This document shows, in pieces, positions 57,799-64,000 of a DNA stretch of 64,000 nucleotides (position 1 is the first letter of the stretch; every line of letters begins with the position of its first letter). The position numbers and the translations under genes are program-made. The notes below the pieces were generated by a model. That model worked only from the letters and a program-made list of their open reading frames with translations. It ran no database searches and had not been told where the DNA came from. This DNA is from Chrysomallon squamiferum (taxonomy: Eukaryota; Mollusca; Gastropoda; Neomphalida; Peltospiridae): positions 25,740,744 through 25,804,743 of the forward strand of contig CM022670.1 in assembly GCA_012295275.1 (NCBI GenBank). The letters run 5' to 3'.

Positions 57799-59413
57799 TC
57801 TCTATATCGATCTCTCTCACGCTTTACCTCATGTTCTCTGTATTCTATTAGTTTCAGTCACTGGCTCTCCTCAATGCTCTGTCTATATTTTTTTTCCCTT
57901 CCTGGTAGTTCACAGCAATATCATGAAAAAAAACTCAAAAGAAAATTTATATTTATTATCCTAATATATTTTTACAGTGAAATAATGACATATATGATGT
58001 CTTGATTGTTGTTTTTACCTTGAATGCTCTCGGCTGAATATTGATTTTAATTGTCAATCAAAGTGATGTATTAACTAGGTGCCAGTCGCTTTGAGCAGAA
58101 GACAATCCTTCAGATATCTTTTGTTATCTGTTGTTATGGTTACAAAGCTATGTATTTTTATCTTTGAGTATTTCTCAGAAAATACAGTCATTATCTATCT
58201 ATTGAAGCATCGGCGTGAACGATTTGTGTGCGTATGTGTTCGTTTTGTTTTCCTGGGGCTCTGAGGGGAGGGGCTATTGTCTTCTTTTTTTTCTTTATTT
58301 TATCTCTTTTTGTTTTACTTTTAGTTAAAGTGTAAAGTATTCAGCACTCCTTTATCGTAGTAATGTTGTTGTCTTTTTTAAAAGTATTCTTCTCCGCAGG
58401 AGGTTTGGAAGGTTTAGATTAGTCATTGTTATTAGACACTGATGAACTCTTGTAGTATTTGAGATTGCTGTGCGCATTCTCTACGAATTAAACAAGGGGC
58501 GATTGAATTGCAGTTGCTAAGGTTACACATTACACATAAAAACGGAAAATAGTGATTTAAATTGTTTTCAGATTTCAGTTATTATAACTGCCATTGCAAA
58601 TAAATAAATAAATAAAAGGAAAGAAAATATTTCGAAACTATTTTTGGGTGTCAGGACAACATAATTACAAAATTTGATACGTGCAAACTGCTGGTAGTTG
58701 TAACACTAAATGTTTTTCATTTTTGAAATTGTCTTGATGTAATCTTTTTGCCACAGTTATATTGGATAACAAAATGATTTTAATCAGTTATATTTGTAGA
58801 CTACAGTTATCCCATGACATCTCAGATTTCGCTGTGGAAATAAGGAGTAGAAAATATTGAAGTAATTAAATCTGAATGATAGAGTTCAACTTGTCACTAA
58901 ATACAGTAACTCATAAGCCATGTTTGTGAACATACTAGATTATACATTTCCTAATGAATAATTTCTATGAGATACATATATGTGTGTGTTTGTGTTTGTG
59001 TGTGTGTGTGTGTGTGTTTGTTCAGGAGGATCATTAGTTGGTGAATTATATTTCAGTAGCTCATTCAAATAACATTGAAAATAAATATGTAATTATCAAA
59101 TCCAGAATTGCATTTCTAAATTCCTACACATTAAAAACAGCGTAACTTATCTGTTTATTTATTTATTTTCCAGTCTTACAGCAATGATCGGCAGATCTTC
59201 CAGACAAATCTGGAGTGGGAAGCTGCGATAGCCACGTCACACCAGTCTACGCCCGACATGTTCTTACAGCTGCAGGAAGCTAACAAAGACGCCGACAACG
59301 CATGCGAGTTCGCGTGTCGAGGACAGCGGATACTCTGCAAAAGTTGTATGTAGCAATTTAGTCGTGTTTTCACTTTAAACAGATATTATAGGTACGTGTA
59401 TTTATGTGTGTAT

Positions 59414-59456
<43 letters not shown>

Positions 59457-60733
59457 AATCCATTTTGAAATAATTTTCATTGCACAACAGTAATGATCAT
59501 GTTCGATATGTTACAACTGTTCATGAATAATTATGTATTGATGACAGTAAGCTTCACTAAATTAACACCTTTCATTTTCTCTTTTTTTTCTGCTCTTCAA
59601 CAGCTTTTATGACTGGGTGCCTCGTTCTGTCAATAATCCTTCCCATCATTATGATATCGATGGGTAAGTGCTTCAGTAAGTTAATATTGGTTTTTAACGA
59701 AAGATCAGATTCTATGCAATAACTTTTCGTTCCTAATGTGACGATTCTATGAGAAACATTTCGTATTCAAAATAGCTCAGAATAGTTTAAACAGCTCTTT
59801 GGAATTCAGTGACAGTTTTTCTGTGTTGATATTTCAAAGTGACCGTGTTTGGGGGTTTTTTGTGTTTTTTTCAAACTGTTGAAAAAGTAATCGTTAACCT
59901 CTGTCTACGCGGAAGTTACTGCTGTTTAAATAAATATTGTGCTTCAGAATAAAAAATTACAAAGTGAAAATGCCTTAATAAACTCTGCTAGTAAACAGAA
60001 GCTTTAAGCGAAATACAAATTTATGATACTGTTTTCCTGGTAACAGAAATGCACTATTTCCTTTACTGTTATTGAATTTCAGTTTGAAAGTATTGATTCG
60101 TTTGGGGTTTTGATTTTTTGTATTTCTGAAGTAGGACAGCTTATTATAACGTGTGGTATCTGCAGATTGGTCTCTTTTCTACGTTATTTTTAAGTCAATT
60201 TCATTTTGTTTCATCTTGTGTTATTACTGGTGATACTCAATTGCTACGATTCGAAATCTCTAATTATTATATTTTATCGTTATCTTCTAGGTGTAAAATA
60301 TCTCAACGAATGTCCTGCTCAGCCCAAGGTGCCTATTTATCTCCTTGTTGCGGGTTGTTTTGGTATGGTCAAACTCACTGTCGACCTCTGGAAGGTCATA
60401 CAAGACAAGAAAGATGAAAATGCCGATACATTTTATGATGTCAACGACAATGCTGCTTTGACGTCGAGAACGTACAAGGTGATGAACTTTATGTTGACCT
60501 CGTTCCTGCTCGTGTGGCATTGTCTGGGCACATACTGGGTGTTCAAAGTCTGGGAACCAAGGTTCACGCAGTTGCTTCACCAGCCGAGCAACTGGTGTGA
60601 CAAGACAGTCTACATGTTTGCCGTTTGTCAGATTCTCGGGCTGTACATGTTCGTGTGCCTTTTCTTGTTGGTTGTGTGTTGTGTGACCGTCATGTACCGA
60701 TCATCGTGTGTAGGCACACCGGATATTGTTTAA
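57386..60733 (+). CDS. TMEM272-like four-pass membrane protein, copy B
   Basis: Coding exons 57386-57598, 59174-59345, 59604-59663 and 60291-60733 join into 888 nt, 295 residues, with the same phases as copy A. The N-terminus is basic and Ser/Thr-rich (MLTRKGTLVRK motif, residues 3-13), with SPPSP-like Ser-Pro sites near 47-55 that could be phosphorylated. Helix 1 is about 129-148, the CPxxPKVPIY signature 156-165, helix 2 about 163-182, an acidic loop about 189-204, helix 3 about 211-232, NWC at 249-251, and helix 4 about 259-284. It lacks copy A's basic tail. Introns are short (1575, 258 and 627 nt) against copy A's. Function is unknown; the pair arose by tandem duplication. Confidence 0.8.
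57730..57796. repeat. (CT)n in copy B intron 1
   Basis: About 33 CT units, roughly 130 nt past the first coding exon, a position comparable to that in copy A. Confidence 0.95.
59174..59345 (+). CDS. TMEM272-like B, exon 2
   Basis: Acceptor TTTTCCAG ends at 59173 and donor T|GTATGT starts at 59346; phase 0 to 1. It encodes 57 soluble residues ending in a Cys-rich stretch (ACEFACRGQRILCKS) that aligns with copy A's CEF motif. Confidence 0.75.
59405..59452. repeat. (GT)n in copy B intron 2
   Basis: GT tract in the 258-nt intron between exons 2 and 3. Confidence 0.9.
59604..59663 (+). CDS. TMEM272-like B, exon 3 (helix 1)
   Basis: A 60-nt exon, acceptor CTTCAACAG (ends 59603), donor GG|GTAAGT (59664). 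It encodes a hydrophobic segment ending ILPIIMISMG, aligned with copy A's exon 3. Confidence 0.78.
60291..60733 (+). CDS. TMEM272-like B, exon 4 (helices 2-4 and stop)
   Basis: Acceptor TTATCTTCTAG ends at 60290; TAA at 60731-60733; 443 nt. It encodes the CPxxPKVPIY signature, helices 2 to 4 and NWC. The open frame extends upstream of the acceptor, but comparison with copy A fixes the boundary. Confidence 0.85.
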
Positions 60734-61025
60734 ACATTCGACAATACATCACATACTGTGTTCAGTTTGCTCTAGAAGAGTTCGTACTGCCTTTGATAAC
60801 AGAACTTTTGACATATTCATTTTTTTTTTTTAGAAGTTATAATCACGCGCGCTCTCAAATCCACACACTTGGCACAATATGAAGTTTAATGGAATATTTT
60901 ATATTTAATTAACATTAGTGAAGAACTTTTAAAATATAGGTTGTGATGTAAAGCAACTTCATTTAATGTGTACCATGTTTCTGTTTTCAAATTAGATTAC
61001 TAAATGTAATTCATAAAGGCGCCAT

Positions 61026-61141
<116 letters not shown>

Positions 61142-61657
61142 TGTATTTAATGATCATCTATTTAAATTTTATTTTATTCAACTTTTTATTGGTATCATGT
61201 CCTGTGTTTCTTTCATTCATTGTCGCATTATTCTTTCTTTTACTTTTTGTTGTTTTTCATGTACAGTATTTGCATTTACATCACACATCATAGTCCAGAA
61301 ATCGTTTAATATTTTATCTTAATGGTTGTTATTTTGTATCTGTGTATAATGTACGCAGCAAGTAAAAATACAATAACTTTTACTTTAGTATTTTTTGTAT
61401 GTATTAAATTGTTATACGTTCACACATTTTCTTTTTTATGTGTTTAAAACTAGTCTGAATAATTTTGCTTTCGTTTGCTTTTAGTTTTTGTTTTTAGTTT
61501 TTATATATATATTTTTTTTGCTTTTGTTTACGTTATAAACGACAAAAGAAGAAAAAGAATGCATTATTTAACGACATAGTCAACGCATTTTTAATCTCCA
61601 TTTATAAGGCATTAATACGTATTTAGTTAAGGACCAAAGAGTCCATTAAGCGCAGTA

Positions 61658-61663
61658 AATAAA
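61658..61663 (+). terminator. Possible poly(A) signal of TMEM272-like B
   Basis: First canonical AATAAA I find past copy B's stop, about 925 nt downstream and beyond a long (GA)n tract. An ATTAAA near 61.40 kb is a nearer alternative. Confidence 0.25.
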
Positions 61664-61789
61664 TGTTAAACGAAAGCTTGAAACACTTTAGTCTAAACTG
61701 TTGTTGGGCATTAAGCATTTAGAAAATAATTAGCAATTCAGTGTCAAAGGAAGAAGCACTGGATAACAAATCCCTTCGTTTCATGGAAG

Positions 61790-61832
61790 CATATCGGGAA
61801 GCGCATCGGGAAGCACATCGGGAAGCACATAC
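61790..61832 (+). repeat. 12-bp tandem repeat
   Basis: ATCGGGAAGCAC and close variants repeat three to four times. Confidence 0.6.
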
Positions 61833-62257
61833 TGAGTGGACAGGGATGTAGCCCAATCAGTTTATCGCGAAGCGTTGATCTTGTGACCCAGCATGCAACA
61901 GTCCAGTTAGAGTCCGCTTCTATTGATTCATAGTTTTTTTTTTTTGTTCTCTTTTTCCATAGGGTTTGCTTTATTCTTTTTAGTAGAAAGAATGAATATA
62001 TTTTAATTAGAGTTTTTATTTTAAAATGAAATTAATGTATTAATTTAGAGATTTCTGCTTCTGATAATTTTATCCGCCGCTCTCGTTTTCTTTTTTCTTT
62101 TACTTTACTTTCACTATATAGACTAGTTATTATTGCCTTTTTGATTCTTAATTTTATTTAATTTTTTACAGAATACTTTTACCTATGCATTTGATTTGTA
62201 TTTAATTTTTTACTGTTATAGATTTCATTTCATTTTATTTTGTTTTATCATCATCAC

Positions 62258-62261
<4 letters not shown>

Positions 62262-62293
<32 letters not shown>

Positions 62294-62345
62294 TACTACT
62301 ACTAATTCTACTACAACTACTACTCCTACTGCTACTACTATCACT
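62262..62345. repeat. (ATT)n and (ACT)n array
   Basis: Triplet repeats switching from ATT to ACT units. Confidence 0.9.
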
Positions 62346-62548
62346 ATTATTATTACCATTATTTCAAAGGGACAAAAGATACCTGTCAGAAACTAAATTT
62401 AAATATTCCTCTTTGAAGCAGTCTGTCTTATAACTAAATTCGTAATACTACATCATTTCTGTGAAGTGATCTTACAAGACACTTTCATTTACCACGAAGG
62501 ACAAAATTAGTCTTGATAACCCTTCTTGAGACACACTTTCTTCTTACC

Positions 62549-62707
62549 ATTTCCACCACACTGTTCACTGTGAAGAGTCCACCTATACAGAAAATATCTT
62601 TCACTGAACAATATTCGGCTGAGCATCTTGATTATGTGAAGACTTCCTAACACATACGTCAGATAATTGATAGTCGGAGTAGTGACGCCATACGGTCTCG
62701 AATTTCC
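62549..62707 (-). other. Candidate internal exon, unrecognised gene
   Basis: The minus strand reads acceptor ATATTTTCTTGTTAG, an open 50-odd-codon frame (NSRPYGVTTPTINYL ... RWTLHSEQCGGN), then donor AATG|GTAAGA. It starts and ends in phase 1. The peptide is not low-complexity and reads like protein, but no domain is recognised and no partner exon is found. Confidence 0.3.
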
Positions 62708-63614
62708 TAACAAGAAAATATGAGTAATAAATCTGAGAAAGGAAAAAAAAAAAATATGTTGTCTGCAGTCATTAGTAAGAGATGACAGGTTAATGATAAT
62801 TTCTACTGTGATACCTCCCTAGAGGCATCACCAGAAAGAAAGCAACAAAATGGATTAATAACTAATTTTCATACGACAGAACAGGTATTGATTTTTTTTT
62901 CATCACCATCGAACCTCAGTGACAAGGACACTAGCACTCAAGATTACTATCATTATACTGATAACAAGAACAGTAGAAATAGCAGTAATACTAGTGGTAG
63001 CACTAGCAACAGCAGGCAGTAATACTGGTGGTGGTGAAAGTGGTGATGCTGTTAATATTGGTGATGGTGACAGCACAGCAGCAGCTGCAGATACTAATGT
63101 AAAATTCCAAAACAACTTTTCCAAATAGTTATTGACTGCGATTTAGTCTTTAAAAAAAAGGGGAGGTGATACGTTTATTTTCATTATTTGTACAGCAGTT
63201 ACCGCCCTTCCATATATATTAAGCATGAAGAAGTTGCAGCATTCAAATCGTCAGTATGTTAGCTAAGTTAAACAGTAATGAGAAAATGTACTGACTGGTA
63301 TCTCAGGTTCGTCTCTTACCTAAATCTAGTCAATGTAATCTTCGTAAAGTCCAGAACACTACCCGGCAGCCAGCTCCCTCTCTTCGTTTCAGATATCTAT
63401 GCTGATGTAGGTACGTTCCATTTTTTTAATATTGGGAATCCGTATATGCGTAGGAACGTACACAGATGTGAGTTTCTAATAAATGTTAGCACAGTAACTC
63501 CAATCATCCAGTTCAGTTTATTAAATTCAGCACGGCTCGGAAAGACAACAGAAAATAATGACAAAGATATTCCTGACGATAAAAATACAAGATCTTTTCA
63601 AAATATACTATAAA

Positions 63615-63956
63615 ATGAAATTCATTATTATCTTTTGTGTAATGTGTATGTTTGTGTGTGAGTATGAGTGTGAGTATGAGAGTAGGTGTGAGTATGAGTG
63701 TGAGTATGAGTGTGAGTATGAGTGTAGGTGTGAGTCTACGTGTCCTTGTTCGAGTGAGCGAGAAACAAAGCCACGGAGAAAGAACAAGAGAGATAAACAA
63801 CATTTTCTATCACAAAGACAAATAAACAATGAAAATAAAAACAGTGATGATTGTAATGATGGTTGTAGTGTTGTTACTAGCGGCGATGATGGTGAAGATG
63901 ATGAAGATTTTGATGATCATCACGATGATGATGGTGTTAATAATAGCTGGTTGTGA
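63615..63956 (+). other. Cys/Glu-repeat ORF with signal-like start
   Basis: 113 codons: MKFIIIFCVMCMFVC looks like a signal peptide, then ECEYE repeats from a 12-bp minisatellite (GTGAGTATGAGT), a basic middle, and an Asp-rich tail from a GAT-rich stretch. The simple-repeat origin of both ends makes a chance ORF likely. Confidence 0.15.
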
Positions 63957-64000
63957 TTAAAATGATGATTTTGATGACAGCGGTGGTGACTGTGTTGATT

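Noticed and set aside
63278-63613. 111-codon plus ORF
   Set aside because: Not repetitive, but no recognised domain or splice context; length is within chance for this composition.

Overview
This is an AT-rich, microsatellite-laden metazoan nuclear window: long introns (one is about 15.7 kb), consensus GT-AG splice sites, many (TC)n, (ATT)n, (ATAC)n, (CA)n and (TAG)n tracts, and a decayed cut-and-paste transposon. Gene content and repeat style fit a lophotrochozoan, probably a mollusc (a cephalopod is plausible). That assignment is inference, not proof. Nothing bacterial, no rRNA, no CRISPR and no convincing tRNA was seen.

Region 0.8-6.7 kb, minus strand: the most interesting locus. Six exons with matching splice phases join into a 545-residue secreted precursor. 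It has a signal peptide, a long disordered Ser/Asn/Pro/His-rich prodomain with almost no Cys, a single tetrabasic RKRR furin-type site, and a 107-residue C-terminal domain with 10 Cys ending in KLPxxCxC. Cysteine spacing and architecture look like the Spaetzle/Trunk/PTTH class of cystine-knot ligands. A poly(A) signal follows the stop by about 36 nt.

Region 8.2-28.2 kb, plus strand: a four-coding-exon gene for a 260-residue, four-helix membrane protein of the TMEM272-like type (copy A). A second start exon at 17.0-17.15 kb ends in the same phase and has the same coding length (117 nt) as the first, so the gene probably makes two N-terminal isoforms.

Region 28.2-57.3 kb: about 29 kb without a confident gene. 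It holds microsatellites, dispersed repeat pairs, a degenerate roughly 30-bp minisatellite (45.6-45.95 kb), and an internally deleted Mutator-like (MULE/FLYWCH type) element at 46.7-47.9 kb with GAAA-rich terminal inverted repeats. Two GC-richer stretches ending in splice donors (39.5 and 49.5 kb) could be untranslated first exons of the next gene.

Region 57.3-61.7 kb, plus strand: copy B of the TMEM272-like gene (295 residues), a head-to-tail tandem paralogue of A. It has the same phases, identical 60-nt and 443-nt third and fourth coding exons, a conserved basic N-terminus (MLxRKGT), and three tiny upstream ORFs in its 5' UTR.

Region 61.7-64 kb: repeats, one unrecognised candidate minus-strand exon (62.55-62.71 kb), and a short-repeat ORF encoding a Cys/Glu-rich peptide that may be fortuitous.
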